From assembly GCA_025331565.1 (NCBI GenBank), contig JAFREQ010000166.1:496001-560000 (forward strand): a DNA stretch of 64,000 nucleotides, in the 5' to 3' direction. A program made the translations under genes and the position numbers. How positions within the stretch are numbered: position 1 is the stretch's first letter; every line of letters begins with the position of its first letter. The stretch is from Holacanthus passer. Taxonomy: Eukaryota > Chordata > Actinopteri > Pomacanthidae. The notes below the pieces were generated by a model. It worked only from the letters and a program-made list of their open reading frames with translations, was not told where the DNA came from and did no database searches. This document shows, piece by piece, positions 1 to 12,061 of this stretch.

Positions 1-1049
1 ATATAACAACAGCATGGCTCCGCAGGAAAAGAGTCCAGGTGCTATTAGATGAATATTAGGTTAGACTGCAGATTACAAGTTGAGTAATTAAAAAAAAAGT
101 TACAACATGCTTTTTTTTAAAAGAAATCTCTATGTGATGGTAGCAATTGAAATATTATATATTTCATACTAATGCCCAATAGTCGAAGAAGTCCCTTTAA
201 AAGTGCTACACTGCATTTATTGTGTTCATTCATGTACTACTGGAAAAAACTTATCATCCATCCCTCATTTTTTACTTCGTCTTTTTGTGTTTCGATTGTT
301 TTAGTTTCACTTTTATTATATGTTGTCAAAGTCATCATCACATTGTTTTCTTTTCCTGTTTGTTTTCCTCATGTGACCTCCTTTAGCCTGTTTGGTTGTG
401 CTGGAAGCATCTGGGCCAATACTCCCAGTCACCTTTGTCCACATATGAGCAGTGACAGCTACCAGGGCTGAAAAGACTGAAACTAGAGCGTCTAGACTTT
501 CTGATGTTCTGCCTTTAAATCCAGTTGCTACCAGATGTTCCTTTTAAGCATGTTTTACGTTAATGAGCAGAATCGGGATCTGTCGACATCACAATTGTGA
601 AGACAAAAACAAAAAATGACTCAAAAGTTAAAGCAAAGGGAAAAATATGGTGTTCTTTGATGAGCAAGTTAATCAGGTTTCAGTGCACAGCCACAGCTCA
701 ACTGAAGTTACCCAGCTCTTAGTTCACTCACACTCTCCAAGCTGTTTACAGTCCTTGTTGCTGATGTGTCCTCGTCCACCGTCTGATCCAGTTTTGGATG
801 GACTTTTCATCTGCCATTTCCAAATTGCAGCATAATTGAAGAAAGGCAATTGTTTATTGATGATTCATTCCATTCCTGTTTTGGTACGGTCACAATCACT
901 GGATTTAGCAGGTTGCCAAGCAGCAGATCACCAATTATAGTCAGCCTGTGATTTGGTGTTTCGACCTCTGTCAATGTGTGCTGTATCTGACTGAAAAATC
1001 TGTATGTGATCGGGGTAAATAAGTTGTCGTGTGTGCTGTGTTGTCATTG
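1..1049. other. Intergenic, no gene recognised
   Basis: AT-rich sequence with short homopolymer runs. Open frames here, including 62 codons at 647-835 and 99 codons at 172-471, show no family resemblance, no splice context and low-complexity composition. I see no RNA gene or repeat that I can name. Confidence 0.5.
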
Positions 1050-1541
1050 TAGGTTTTAGTCATCCGCTGATGTGTTACAGAACTCAGCAGTGCAGTTATC
1101 GAACCAAATGGACAAACACCAGGACACAGCGGCCGAGTGAAAGTGGTCTGGACTCTGTGGAGGAGAGTCATGGTCTCAGAGACACTGTAGAAGGACAGAA
1201 CACCTGCACTGTGATCCAGGTACACTCCTACTCTGGAGGACTGAGGGCCTGAGACAGAGGTTCTGATTTCCTTATGTCTGAATTCATAACCATTGCAGAA
1301 ACACTGTAATGCCCAAGACTTGGCATTGTTTCCAAATACACTTTCATCAAATCCAATCCAATGCATTCATGACATGTGTTTGGATCCGGTGTAATTTGAC
1401 ATGTACATTGTAAGAACTTAGCTCTGGTCCTGGGCTCTGCCTGTGGCTGTCAAACATTCACACCAGTCTTAATCATTGAGATCTTTGTCAGTTCCTGGCT
1501 AAGAATATCCTGTAGTTTATCCCTGACCTCTGATACACACA
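1050..1541 (-). pseudogene. Truncated TRIM/NLR-type B30.2 (PRY/SPRY) fragment
   Basis: Read on the minus strand, the stretch starts after an acceptor-like TATCAG near 1541 with a linker resembling fish TRIM proteins (VSEVRDKLQDILSQELTKIS). A stop codon follows, then EPRTRAKFLQ and a PRY start ending in DPNT (about 1375-1440). The next segment jumps frame and lacks the central part that normally holds the CYWEVEW-type SPRY core. The distal SPRY half is clear at about 1060-1340: SWALQC, SGPQSSRVGVYLDHSAGVLS, FYSVSETMTLLHRVQTTFT, RPLCPG. In finTRIM and NLRC3-like fish proteins this domain is a ligand-binding module of innate immune sensors. The stop, the frame change and the internal deletion mean this copy is dead. 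RING, B-box and coiled-coil exons are not visible nearby. The exact parent family (finTRIM, TRIM16/25-like or NLRC3-like) cannot be settled. Confidence 0.75.
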
Positions 1542-2880
1542 AAATCAAAATATCTTGCTAAAGGGCACACTCACATCATGATTGGTTCGTTATTATAATG
1601 ACAAATATATGCAATCAATGCTTGGAGCATAAAGCATGAAACATAACTGATTTCTGACATGATTCCTCTGTATAGCAGGATGTTTTTATGTATTCGACTG
1701 TGAGCTGGGTCATTACTCTGTGTGAATTTGGTGTCAGATCAGATCGTGATTGATTGATAGATTGTGATTAGTGATTGTCAGCCACTGAAAAAAAGGCTTT
1801 CTGGAGAATAATGTCTCAAATACCGTACAATGCACACTAGATAGTATGCTGAAAAGTCAACTGAGTTTCTAAACAACTTAATTTGATGAGTCAGGTAAAC
1901 TATCAGACATTTACTCAACTAATTATTTTAAATTACAAGAATGAACTCTGCATCTCGATGATGACTCATCCATGGATGGGATGCTGTCCTAAAATGCATG
2001 ATTGTTAAATGTGTTTTCACCTAAGCCAATGTGGAGGGTGTGCAATATGATGGATGTGAAATTCAATATTCACTCTTAACTGTTTTTGGAGGAAATATGT
2101 GGCTCTTTGGCTTTTAAATGCTCCACTATGGTCACCGGAGAGTCTAATAGTGTTTATTCACTGTTTGAAAAACAAAAGTCCAATTCAAATTTGTCTAGAA
2201 ATCTACTGTCATTTGAAAAATTACAGTAGATTTTTTCTAAAACCTTTGAAATATTGCAATTGTCCCTATAGTTTGCTGGATCAACAGTTTCAAGGTTAAA
2301 TTATATCCACTTTATGTGGCTGTTGACAGTTTGTAAAGAACTTAATGGATTAGTGCCAAGATAAATTTCTGATATGCTTTGATATAAACACAGTGGCTGC
2401 TACCCACAGAAAAATCAGATGATCTTAAATATGGCCCATCTAAACCAAAACATCAGCTGATAACCAACATTGCCAACAGATTTATACCTGCAGTGGAGAC
2501 ACAGACCTCTGAATACTTTATTACTAATTATTTCATTGGTTTGATTTTCTATTTGTATTTTTGGGTGAATGGATTTGTTATGGTTGTACCATACTGGCTT
2601 TTTACTGTGCGTACAGTATATACAGGGTTGTGCACGACCATAGTACAGTATGTTCTCCCTGCTTCATTCCTTCGTACAGGCTGAGTAGACAGAGTTTCTG
2701 GTGGTAAAATTAGCCATGACACAAATAAGCATGTGTAACTCTTATTACTGACACTGCTGCTCTAATATTATTACATATCTCCATACTACATGCTACTGTC
2801 TGTGCTGCAATACGAGAACTGTTACCAGTGCCACATTCACTACTGGAGGACAGTAGTTCCCACAGAAAGCAGACACAACG
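1542..2880. other. Intergenic, nothing recognised
   Basis: AT-rich spacer between the B30.2 pseudogene and the txnl1 3' end. The 63-66-codon open frames at 2099-2299 and 2493-2684 look like chance. No repeat family, RNA gene or conserved block was recognised. Confidence 0.5.
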
Positions 2881-2906
2881 CACATGCCTTTGAAAAAGGA
2901 TTGTGT

Positions 2907-2912
2907 TTTATT
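2907..2912 (-). promoter_or_regulatory. txnl1: txnl1 polyadenylation signal (AATAAA)
   Basis: Read on the minus strand this is AATAAA, about 255 bases past the txnl1 stop codon at 3165-3167. That is a plausible end for a 3' UTR of roughly 270 bases. Cleavage would fall near 2885-2895. No better signal was seen closer to the stop. Confidence 0.55.
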
Positions 2913-3010
2913 TACAGTGATTTTCATTAGAATTACAATACAAATGATTTATAGACCAACTCTCCACAGACGGAGAATTCATTCAGAGCTAGAGGAGGTC
3001 AGCTGGAGGC

Positions 3011-3020
3011 TGTGTGTGTG

Positions 3021-3081
<61 letters not shown>
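3011..3081. repeat. (GT)n microsatellite in txnl1 3' UTR
   Basis: About 35 GT units with one interruption near 3021-3023. In the txnl1 transcript they read as (CA)n, and they lie between the stop codon and the polyadenylation signal. They create long but meaningless VCVC/THTH open frames on both strands. Confidence 0.95.
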
Positions 3082-3082
<1 letters not shown>

Positions 3083-3164
3083 CAGCTTTGGCAGAGGGAA
3101 AGTCCTTGGATGTATCTGCAGCCTCCTCTTCCTCTTCTTCTCATCCTCCCCTTGTTTCTGCTGC

Positions 3165-6100
3165 TCAGTGACTCTCTCCTTTCTTTCCCACAACCTACAT
3201 TGCAACAAAACAAAATTATCATCCATATGTACTCATGCTTACAAACAAACCTGAACATAGATGAATCAAGGTTGTGACTGGTCCATACCCTTTTGAAGTC
3301 GTTCATGTTGGTGGCCTGTACTGGAGTGCCTATGAATGTCAGGTAGTTAATTTTTGTTGTCTCCTCGTCTCCCTGGTTTGACTTGACAAACAACTGTTGA
3401 GAAAAAAAATACCATCAATAAACACGCTAAACCAGTTAGACCTGTGTTTTTTGGCACCATGTCAACATAGTAGACACACATTGGTGGATGATCAACCCTG
3501 ACCACTTCATGGTCCACCTGATTCCAGCACACACACAGAACTTTAAGCTGTGAGGATATAAAAGCAGTGGAACAGTGAGCCTGTGGAGGATCTTTGGGTG
3601 TTGTTGGACTGTACAGAGTGGGATGTTTACAGGGCTGTTACAAACACTCTGGATGAGTACACAGAGGCTGTGACATCACACATTAGCTTCTGTGTGGACT
3701 GCTGCATGCAATCACACACCAGGGTGAGTGGAATGAAAATCCCTGGTTCACAGCCAAACTCAGACAGTTAAGGCTACAAAAAGAAGAAGCGTTCAGGAGT
3801 GGGAAAGGGACAGGTTTAGAAAGTAGTACACGCTTAGCAAGGTGGTTAGTTAAACGACTATATTCTGAGAAACTTATACCATTTCTCAGCCAACGACTCT
3901 GCTTCTGCCTGGAAGCAGCTCAGAGATAAACTACAAACCTAAAGACTGACTGTCTCTCCATCCACCCTGAAGCACTGTGCTAATCAGCTGTCTCCAGTGT
4001 TCACACACATCTTTAACACCTCACTGAAGACATGCCTCCACTATCATCCCCATCTCTAAAAAACAAGGACCACAGGACTTAATGACTCATGTCCTCTGTG
4101 GTAATGAAGCCATTTGAGCTCCTTTTGCTGTCCCCCCTCAAAACCCATTACGGACCTAATCCTGGACCCCCTGCACTTGGCCTACAGAGCTCTGTATGCG
4201 ATGCTGTCAGCATGGATCTCCACTTCATCCTCCAGCACCTGGACACCTCAGAAACTTCTTTCATGATCCTGTTTGTGGACTTCAGCTCTGCCTTTATTTA
4301 ATACCATCATCCCTGCTGTGTCACAGAACAGGTTCTCCTAGCTAGATGAGACTCCACCTGCAGGTCCATCGATCACTGACTTCCAGTCTGACAGGAGGCA
4401 GCATGTGAAGCATGTGTCTCCTCCCACAGATTTAAGCGCATATCTCCTGGCATAGTACAAGTGTATCTCTGATATCCTGATATCCAGGCATCCTGTTCCT
4501 CAGAACCTTTTCCTCTCCCAGAAACTATTGCAATAACACCCTATCAAAATAGATATCCTGTTTGGTCTCTGATTACCTGTTCTTACGCCACATTAACACT
4601 ACCATAATGATCTATCTCAGTCTTCATTTAACATTCACATATATGAATGTACTTTGGAAGCCACTTCCTGATTCACATCGTCTTTGCAGAATCACTGTAC
4701 CTACCTAGTCTCTGTTAGTACACACGCTATGTCTTGTCTTCTTCTGTCAGATATCATGTCTTACTTTCTGCTTACTTTCTGGGGCTGAAGAGGTTCATAA
4801 CTGGATTGCTAACAAAAAGTCTTGTTAAAAAGTAATGTAAAACAAATACAAGACAGTAATGGAAACTATTTTAGAAATGTTGATGGTACTTATCAAACTT
4901 AATATTAAATCCTGGACACATACAACTGAACTCCTTTAACTGGAGCTCTGCTAATGATCAACAGAGACATAGCTCATTTTCTGGGTTATGAAAGATAATA
5001 CAACTTTTACTCTTAGTCCTAAAGGAGGAGGAGTAGGAGGAGTGGCTGACTGGCTGATCATTCACACTTATCAAATCAGAAACTATTTCAGTGATGGGTC
5101 TAAAAAACAATGGCTTCAAATATGGTGAACATGGAGTCAAATGCCAATCTGCTGTATTTTAAGGTTATCAAAGTGTCAGTTTAATATAATTTTAGAGGCA
5201 ATTAACAGGTTAACTTTAACCCAGAGCAGGTGCATGTTTTATTTGCACATGAACTTATGACGACTGGGTGTCATTTGCTCCCGCTGATGTGAACATACAA
5301 TTAGCCAGTGGATTTCAATACATTTCAAATTCAGTATGACACTTAATCCCAAGCCTAACCATGACAATGTTTCAGCAGTAATGTTGGTAATCTGGTCCTT
5401 ACCGTAACACTCTGTACGTTCTGAAACTTGACGTAGCGCAGAGGAATCAACCCGTCATCTTTGTAGTCTTCCTCTGACAGTTCCAGAGCCTGAGTGGCTT
5501 CACTCCGCTCAGCATCGTCGAAACCCATCGACCGAGGGAGATTGATGAACACCTTCACCACCTTAGGGGCTTGGGCTGAGACAGAGAAGGATGGAAAAAT
5601 GAAGCAGGGGAGGAAGGAGGAGGCAATGGGTGGGAAAGAAAGCAGGGAAGGAGGGAAGGAAGAGAGGATGGAGCAAAGGATGGGATGTCAGTTGTCAGGA
5701 AGCTTAAATTTTTTCACTGCAATACATCCAGATATCAGATTCAGATTAATGAATGAGGTGTGGAGCAGGATAGAAATCTCACCAAAGTCTGAGGACTGTA
5801 GCTTCATAGAGAAGAGCTTCACAGGCTGGTTGAAGGCAATAGTTATCAGCAACTAGACAAGATTACAAGGACATCAACAGATTAGGCAAAATACCATCAA
5901 TATCAAATGATCTCACAGGCAAAATGAGAAAGTACAATCAACTACCATGGGCTAAAATGTAAACTTAGGTTATGAAAGGAAAATAAAAGACTTTTCCTTA
6001 GGTGAGGAAAAGTTCATCCTCTGATGTTGGGCTGGATATTAAACCTTTGCGCTGAAAATTGGCATCCCCAGTGTTAGCCAGCGTTAGCAGGAATGGCACA

Positions 6101-9100
6101 ACTGATTTCTGCACACGTTAAGCGATAATCTTTTAATAATAATATAATAATCATTTAAAGATTTTGCAGGATTTTTCTAGTCTTAAAAAAAAAGAACAAA
6201 AACAAACACATGAGCAAAGTGTGTGTGTTAATATCGACAGTAGTAACAGAACGTTACTTTCAAGGCCAAGGAGCACATCACTTATACATCACAGTAAATG
6301 CATGAGTTTGTGGGGGTACAGGTTATGTTGCACATCCACTGTGCAAGAAGCCAATCATGCAATGAATTTAGGCTAATGTTAGCAGCTCTATTTCACTCTT
6401 CAAGTTTACCCATGATAGCATCACATTTCCCACACACATCTGTCAGTCATCCTTCTAAAAGCCTTTTCCCTTGGAACATTAATGCAAGTATGTGAGCTAA
6501 GCAGCCTAATAAGGGCATGAAATGACATTTTCATACTCAAGTACAATACTAGGAGTGACTACTTCTACACTGCAATATGAAAACAATCCTGTTTATATGT
6601 GCATGTCTTTTAACTTAGATGGATAAAATGGGAAAAAAGTGACCGCTGTCATTTTAATTGGCTAAATCAATGGTTGTTGGCTAGAAATGAGAAGAATAGA
6701 ATCTACCTATGTCTAAAATCAAGGAGGAAAAAATGCACAATTATATAGAAAAATATATATATAAAAGATCACACATTCAGGTGGGGACGGCTTATTAGAG
6801 TTAACAGTTTATACCTGTTCATCACAGTCGGACTCCAGGTAGGAAGAGTCTTTGATTAAGCAGTTATCGAAGCCACAGTCGTCACTCTCGTTGAGGCACT
6901 CGCACCCGGCTTTGTTGACAAAAGGCATGAGGTCCATCTGAAAACAAAGCAAAGAAGACAAAATCAGCTTCTCAGTCTTTCTCAATCTTCATTTAACATT
7001 CAGATATATAGATGTACTTTGGAAGCCATTCCCTGATTCACATTGTCTCCAGTTTGCGGAATCACATATGTACATACTTATTCTCTGTTTGCAATTAAAT
7101 ATTAAATCCTGGACAGATACAAGCCAAATCCTTTAAGAGAGAGGTGTCAGGAACATTGTCTACTCACGTATCCCTTTGGAATGTCAGAGTCCTCGCTGTT
7201 TCCTGGGTCATTCTCTGTGTGCTGTTTGATCTTCTCCTCCAGACCTGCAGCATCTGCCCCCTGATACTGATCCACCCGAACCCGGTTCCTGAAGAACAAG
7301 AACGTTGGTGTGGCTGAGATGTTGTTGGCTGCCGCTGTTGCCTGAGAAAAAGAGACATGGTTTTGTAAAATTAGCCTTGCATCACAGAAACATTGCCTAA
7401 AACTAACTGTTGGTTTAAAACTGGATCTCCTGGCTTGCAGCCTCTTGTTTCTCATTCTTTACCAGCATCACTCTGGAGACTTGTGTCTCTTGTATCTACA
7501 GAGATAGCTGGAGCTATGTCTGTCTCAACATGAAGGCCACTTTTTGTTGCTTTGACTCAAGACTGTAACACCCGGAAAGACAGGAAATTAAAAGTGTTTA
7601 AATTTTAATGCCAATTATGGCTGGTAACATCTTGGTAAAGCAGAGAAGTCCTGTGCTATCTTAAATTGAAGGATAAGCGAAGTTCTACATTTTTTCTTAC
7701 TGTCAACAAAAGACCAAAACCAATAATGAACTGATCCCAGGAACAACTTTTGCCTGAGTCGTTAAAGCCTGATATACCTTCTTCCTCTGTGTCAAGTTTT
7801 CTGAACTGACTTTAACTCTATTCTGAAGCTGCTAGAATAGAATCATAATATAATACATGTTAATATTGATGCTAAACCTGGGTTTTCAGAGAAAAGTGAT
7901 TTAAAAACGCTTGTTATTCTTGAATCTTTTCTCCAGCTGTGGACTGTGTTGGATGGAAACCATGTGGTGGATGTGGCAGATCAGACTTACCTGACAGACA
8001 TGAACATCTACTTCAAGGAAGACGACCTGTGGGTACTTGTTACTCAACATGTTGAAAGCTGGAGCTATTCTGACACAGGGCCGACACCTGAGGACGCAGA
8101 GAAGAGTGTGTTAGTAATGAGCTCTGGTCCCTCAAGTAGGCTCAAGGAAGGATTAGTCAATTAATCAACAAGTCTATTAACTTAACAGACAACAATTGAA
8201 CTATTTCAGTCATTTATCAAGTGAAAGCTAAACTTTAGCCTGTTCCAGCTTCTCAAATGTGAACATTTTCTACTCATCTCTGTTGTATATCATAGTCAAC
8301 TGAAGATCTTGAGGTTATTGCATCATTGGTATGATCTACTGTATATCAGGTTAAAAATAAGAGACAAAACTAAGACCATGTATATGCTGCTGTTCCAGCA
8401 GTATCTGACAGTGTCCAATACTCAGCACTCAAAAAGTACAGCTTATAACCTGACATCAACACAGACCAGAACAACCATTATGATTATTTTAACAACTGGA
8501 CCAAGACATAAACTGGGCAGGACATTGTGCAGTTGAAAATAAACCTGACAGTGCCCTCTGGTGGACAGACTAGGTGACTGAAACATTGTTACTGACTTTA
8601 ACTCATCCATGGCATTTCTGTATTGACATTTCTTTCTACTTATTGGCTGACATTAACACAAAATATCTGCAAAATGCAACAGGCCCAGATAGCATCAGCT
8701 CTGGACTGCTCAAGGACTGTGCACACCAGCTTTCACATTATCAAACTGAGTCTTGGTCTGGAGAGATCTCCAGTCCTGTAGTAAAGATTATACTTGGTAA
8801 TGATGTTCACAATTCAAAAACCTCCCAAGAGCCACTGCTCCTCCAGTAGCACTTTAAATCTGCCTCATTTTAAATAAATACATACAGTATCTGTACATAC
8901 TAAGGTTCTGATGGTGTGATTAGCTTGATTCAACCAATAAAACTTTTTGATAAATGTCAATCATCACTTACCAGAGTTCAAAAGTATATCATGAAATTGC
9001 TTAATTGCTCTGACCAACTCTAATAAATCCCACAAGGTGTTTGTGATCTGATAGCATAATTACAAGCTACCAGAGAAATCTAAAGCTATGAATAGGTCTA

Positions 9101-9724
9101 TTTTAACACGAGTCAGTTTTCAAATGTGTCGTTTATTTGCTGTCAAGTTAACAGACTCGTATCAAAGCCTGGTACCAAGTACGATTAAAGAGTAAAGACA
9201 TAACGTTACAAGGACTGGCTACAATGGGCAGTAAAAGGTAGCAGATTTCTTGACGAACATTTATATCTATATTGGTGTAATTCCTGCTGCTTTTTCCTTG
9301 TGGCGATCGCACACTAGAGGTGTTAATCTACTGTCCATTTAATCAACTAACACAACATTAGATCTCACGACAGCACAGCAGCCAAGTTACTGTAATACTG
9401 CTATGTCATTGTAAGCAGCACAGCTAGTTAGCTAACGCCTGCTAACGATGACATGCTAACCTAGCTTTCCTAGCTACTCCTGTCAGACAGCCTAGTTATT
9501 TAGCTCGTGTCAGTCTCACAAAGCAGTTAAACGACGAGCTCTGGAAGTTTTTCAGTCTTTTGTTGAGAGGAGACACTAGTTAGCCCAGCTAGCCGCGCGG
9601 CCTCGAAACCTGCTTGCTAAGCTTACCCAGCCATTGTGAACTTCACCACGGCGAGCCTGGAGCCGGCGGCCGCTAGCTCCGGCTGGAAGTCCGGGTCACT
9701 CCCGATCACTTTAACACCGACCAT
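3165..9724 (-). CDS. txnl1: Thioredoxin-like protein 1 (TRX + PITH domains)
   Basis: Eight coding exons on the minus strand, in transcript order: 9724-9627, 8087-7991, 7341-7168, 6937-6815, 5852-5783, 5575-5403, 3393-3289, 3194-3165. Every intron is GT-AG and the exons sum to 870 bases, 289 codons plus TGA, the same length as human TXNL1. The start MVGVKVIGSDPDF has a good Kozak context (ACC before ATG, G after). Residues 1-108 form the thioredoxin fold with active site C34-R-P-C37, and NNISATPTFLFFRN follows in exon 3. The PITH domain (about 115-285) includes MDLMPFVNKAGCECLNES, FINLPRSM, PLRYVKFQNVQSVT and FIGTPVQATNMNDFKR. The protein ends VVGKKGESH. In mammals TXNL1 is a cytosolic redox protein bound to the 26S proteasome through PITH. 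The arginine in CRPC differs from human CGPC. Gene identity is near certain. Confidence 0.97.
3560..4440 (+). mobile_element. Degenerate Rex1/L2-like non-LTR retrotransposon fragment
   Basis: Lies in txnl1 intron 6, opposite to the gene. Plus-strand frames give pieces of the endonuclease-to-reverse-transcriptase linker (NPWFTAKLRQLR-like text at about 3735-3770, ANDSAS..W and NYKPK at about 3885-3940) and of the reverse transcriptase: a KPFE-like start near 4107, ITGPNPDPL-like text near 4150, DAVSMDLHFILQHLDTSE at 4200-4255, and FVDFSSAF at about 4270-4296. Stops and frame changes interrupt it throughout, and the catalytic YADD region is not present. It is an old truncated insertion. The Rex1/Babar versus L2 assignment is from memory of the protein motifs. 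Confidence 0.75.
8660..8790 (+). mobile_element. Short LINE reverse-transcriptase fragment
   Basis: In txnl1 intron 1, plus strand. The frame reads NATGPDSISSGLLKDCAHQL, matching the AAGPDGV..RLLKxCA motif at the start of the reverse transcriptase in L2/Rex1-like elements. Nothing convincing extends on either side. A small 5'-truncated or eroded relic. Confidence 0.5.
9430..9500. repeat. GCTAGC/GCTAAC-rich tract in txnl1 intron 1
   Basis: Several overlapping gctagttagctaac- and tgctaacctagc-like words, just downstream of txnl1 coding exon 1. Such TAGC-rich tracts are common near fish promoters and in fish interspersed repeats. No function can be assigned. Confidence 0.35.
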
Positions 9725-9920
9725 GGTACAGTGTGCGGCTGTGCTGCGAGCTGGTTACCCTGGGAGTGTTCAGGACAGGAAACCGGTCGACCTAACAAAT
9801 GTAAAGCGTTGTGTTTTTAGCTTTCTGTCAGTATGTTAGCTAACTTAGCTGTTCTGCTTCAGAGCCACACTACAGGTACAGTGAGCTGCTTCTGGATGTG
9901 GCCTGATTGGTCAATACACA
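9725..9920 (-). promoter_or_regulatory. txnl1: txnl1 5' UTR and proximal promoter
   Basis: The region upstream of the txnl1 start codon has more CpG than its surroundings (about 9590-9800). A CCAAT box lies on the coding strand at about 9906-9910 (plus strand CTGATTGGTCAA), roughly 185 bases before the ATG, the usual distance for NF-Y sites. No TATA box is evident, which fits a housekeeping gene. The transcription start cannot be placed exactly. Confidence 0.5.
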
Positions 9921-9934
9921 ACAGGAAAGGTGGG

Positions 9935-10015
9935 GTTATCTTCTTCTTCTGGGATTTTTGGCAGTTTAGACGCTTTTAGGTCTTTTACTGCCCCCTATAG
10001 GATAAAGAATAAAAA
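9935..10015. repeat. Possible DNA-transposon terminal fragment
   Basis: The words cttcttcttctggg, ttttactgccccctatagg and neighbours resemble ends of fish non-autonomous DNA elements that carry TTTACYGCCMCCTA. Too short to classify. Confidence 0.3.
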
Positions 10016-10799
10016 CTGAAAAAATACTATTTCTGAACAAAAAGCCTGCAACCACTAGAACTGAAAATCTTTTGTTATAGCCTTAAGACTGTTACAGCAG
10101 CACAACCCAGCCGAACATTTTCATATAATCTGTGAACATTACAATAAATGGGATCCCAGTCTCAGTCAACTTAATTTCAATTAACTACATCCCTTTGAGT
10201 CTGAGCAACACACAAGCTTTTTGACCAGAGCTTGATTACACAAGCAGAAATGTATTTTTCTGCTGCCACTCTCTCTCAATGCCCTCCATCATCCTGCTTT
10301 TAAATTACATTTCAACAAGATTAATATTAATATCTGTTTCTCCTTTCTCTGAAGTTGACTTTGCAATACCCTACAATCTGGTGTTTCATTTCCCTGAATC
10401 CCAGTCAGCATGTCCAACAGTGAAAATCTCATTTACATAGTCAAGTTGAGCTTTGAATCTGCCCTCATGGAGTTTTATTGTTTTCATTTTCTTTAGTTTA
10501 AAAAAAAAAAAAAAGCTACTGTAGAAATAAGCAAAGCTGTTATGCTTGGACTCGGAAAAAGTGTTTTTGCACTTTCATAAAGTTGGGGGACTCACAAAAG
10601 ACACACTGAAAAAGAATGGTCAAAATTGAAGCTATACAGGCCAAGATAGTCTGATTTTTAGTCCCTTGTATGGGCCAGGCTCCAGAAACACTATATCCTA
10701 CACTTCCCATGATGCTCCATGTCTAGTAAATGGCCATGTTGTCAAAACTCCATGCCTCCTGTTTGTAATACAATACAGTACGATATAGCCATCACTGCT

Positions 10800-11668
10800 A
10801 AGAGGGAAGCTAGGAGGAGTGAGAGTAGACTGCCACCTGGCTGCGTGGACCATCAACTACCACACCAATAGACCACAGTATGTGAGGCTTCATGACTTTG
10901 AGTCTGTGGTGGTTTGCAGCATGGGGGCCCCACAGAGTAAGGTGCTCTCTTCTTCTCTCTACACATCAGACTTCAGACAGCTGGAAGACAGGGACAGAAA
11001 AATATTCGATAAACTGATTAAGAGGGCTAGGTTTGTATTGGCCTGCCCTCCGGATTCCTTAGAGAAGGCGGATGAGAGGAGGTTGTTAGCCAAGCTGATG
11101 TCAATCATGGACAACAGAGACCCACAGTTTGAAAAGAGGTGCTACTGCAGGCCTCGAGCACAACATAATGTAACACTGTTGTCTGTGTCACCATCACCCA
11201 CAACTTACAACATCACCATCATCAACTACTTTGCACTATTTATCTCAGGTTGTGTGACATATTCATTCATATTTCCAGATATTATACATACAATAGTATA
11301 GACACATTATTATGTATGCATACTACACACACACATATACATTTATTAATTCATAACCATCCTGTGCAGTTCTGTCTTGTGTCCTGTGAGATCCAATTTC
11401 TTTGCAATTATATTTATGTACAGTATTTTTAAAAAATATGTTTTAGTATAATGCTTATGCTTATGGGTGCAATTATCCTGTTAAATTATCCATTATGGTC
11501 GCATCTGTATAAGTGAAAAGTGTATATAGTGTACATAGTCTTTATTTTTATTTTTGTTTATTTCTGTTATTTTTTTCACTCTTTTCCATCTGCTTTTTGA
11601 CTCTTGAGCTGCTTTAACAAGTGCATTTCCCTGATGTACGATCAATAAAGTTTACTTTATCTTAGTTT
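10800..11668 (+). mobile_element. Internally deleted Rex1/L2-like LINE, 3' part
   Basis: The 160-codon frame at 10819-11301 reads NYHTNRPQYVRLHDF and SMGAPQSKVLSSSLYTSDF, the reverse-transcriptase GAPQGxVLSPxLFxLYTSD region. It then jumps to a C-terminal part, KLIKRARFVL..PPDSLEKADERRLLAKLMSIMDN. The YADD catalytic segment and most of the thumb are missing, so this is an internal deletion. The A/T-rich 3' UTR ends with GATCAATAAAGTTTACTTTA and TCTTA at 11640-11665, the same tail type as at 21.75 kb and 49.1 kb. Non-autonomous relic between txnl1 and atp8b1. Confidence 0.8.
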
Positions 11669-12061
11669 TATGTGTAAAATCAGTGCAATGTCTCTTTAAT
11701 ATACAGATTACACATTTTTTGTTAGTAAATAAATAAATGATAAGTAAACTCAAAATTATATTTATATTTGTGAAAAACAAACAAACAGAAAACCTGGTTA
11801 TTTGTACTGGACAAACTAATGTTTTTTTCTAAGTGACAGAAGTTTATAAGTGAAGTGAAAAATGTATGCTTATATATTATATATAGGTCTAATATAAATG
11901 CTTTCATCTCTGATTTGTCAAATTACTTGTAATGTATTGTACCAGCAATTCACCAGACTAAAGTTCTTGTACAGTGTTTCAGCTATGAGTGTTAAAAATA
12001 TCTGATACTATTTTGCAAAGGATCACAACATTATAAATTAGTTTTAAGTTATAAGGCTCAC
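11669..12061. other. AT-rich spacer, no gene seen
   Basis: AT-rich sequence between the LINE tail and the candidate exon at 12062-12177. The only open frames are phenylalanine- and isoleucine-rich chance frames. If the candidate exon is real, a partner exon could lie here or further left, but I could not identify one. Confidence 0.4.

Noticed and set aside
3012..3277. Open frames with VCVCVC or THTHTH text on both strands
   Set aside because: They are translations of the (GT)n microsatellite in the txnl1 3' UTR.
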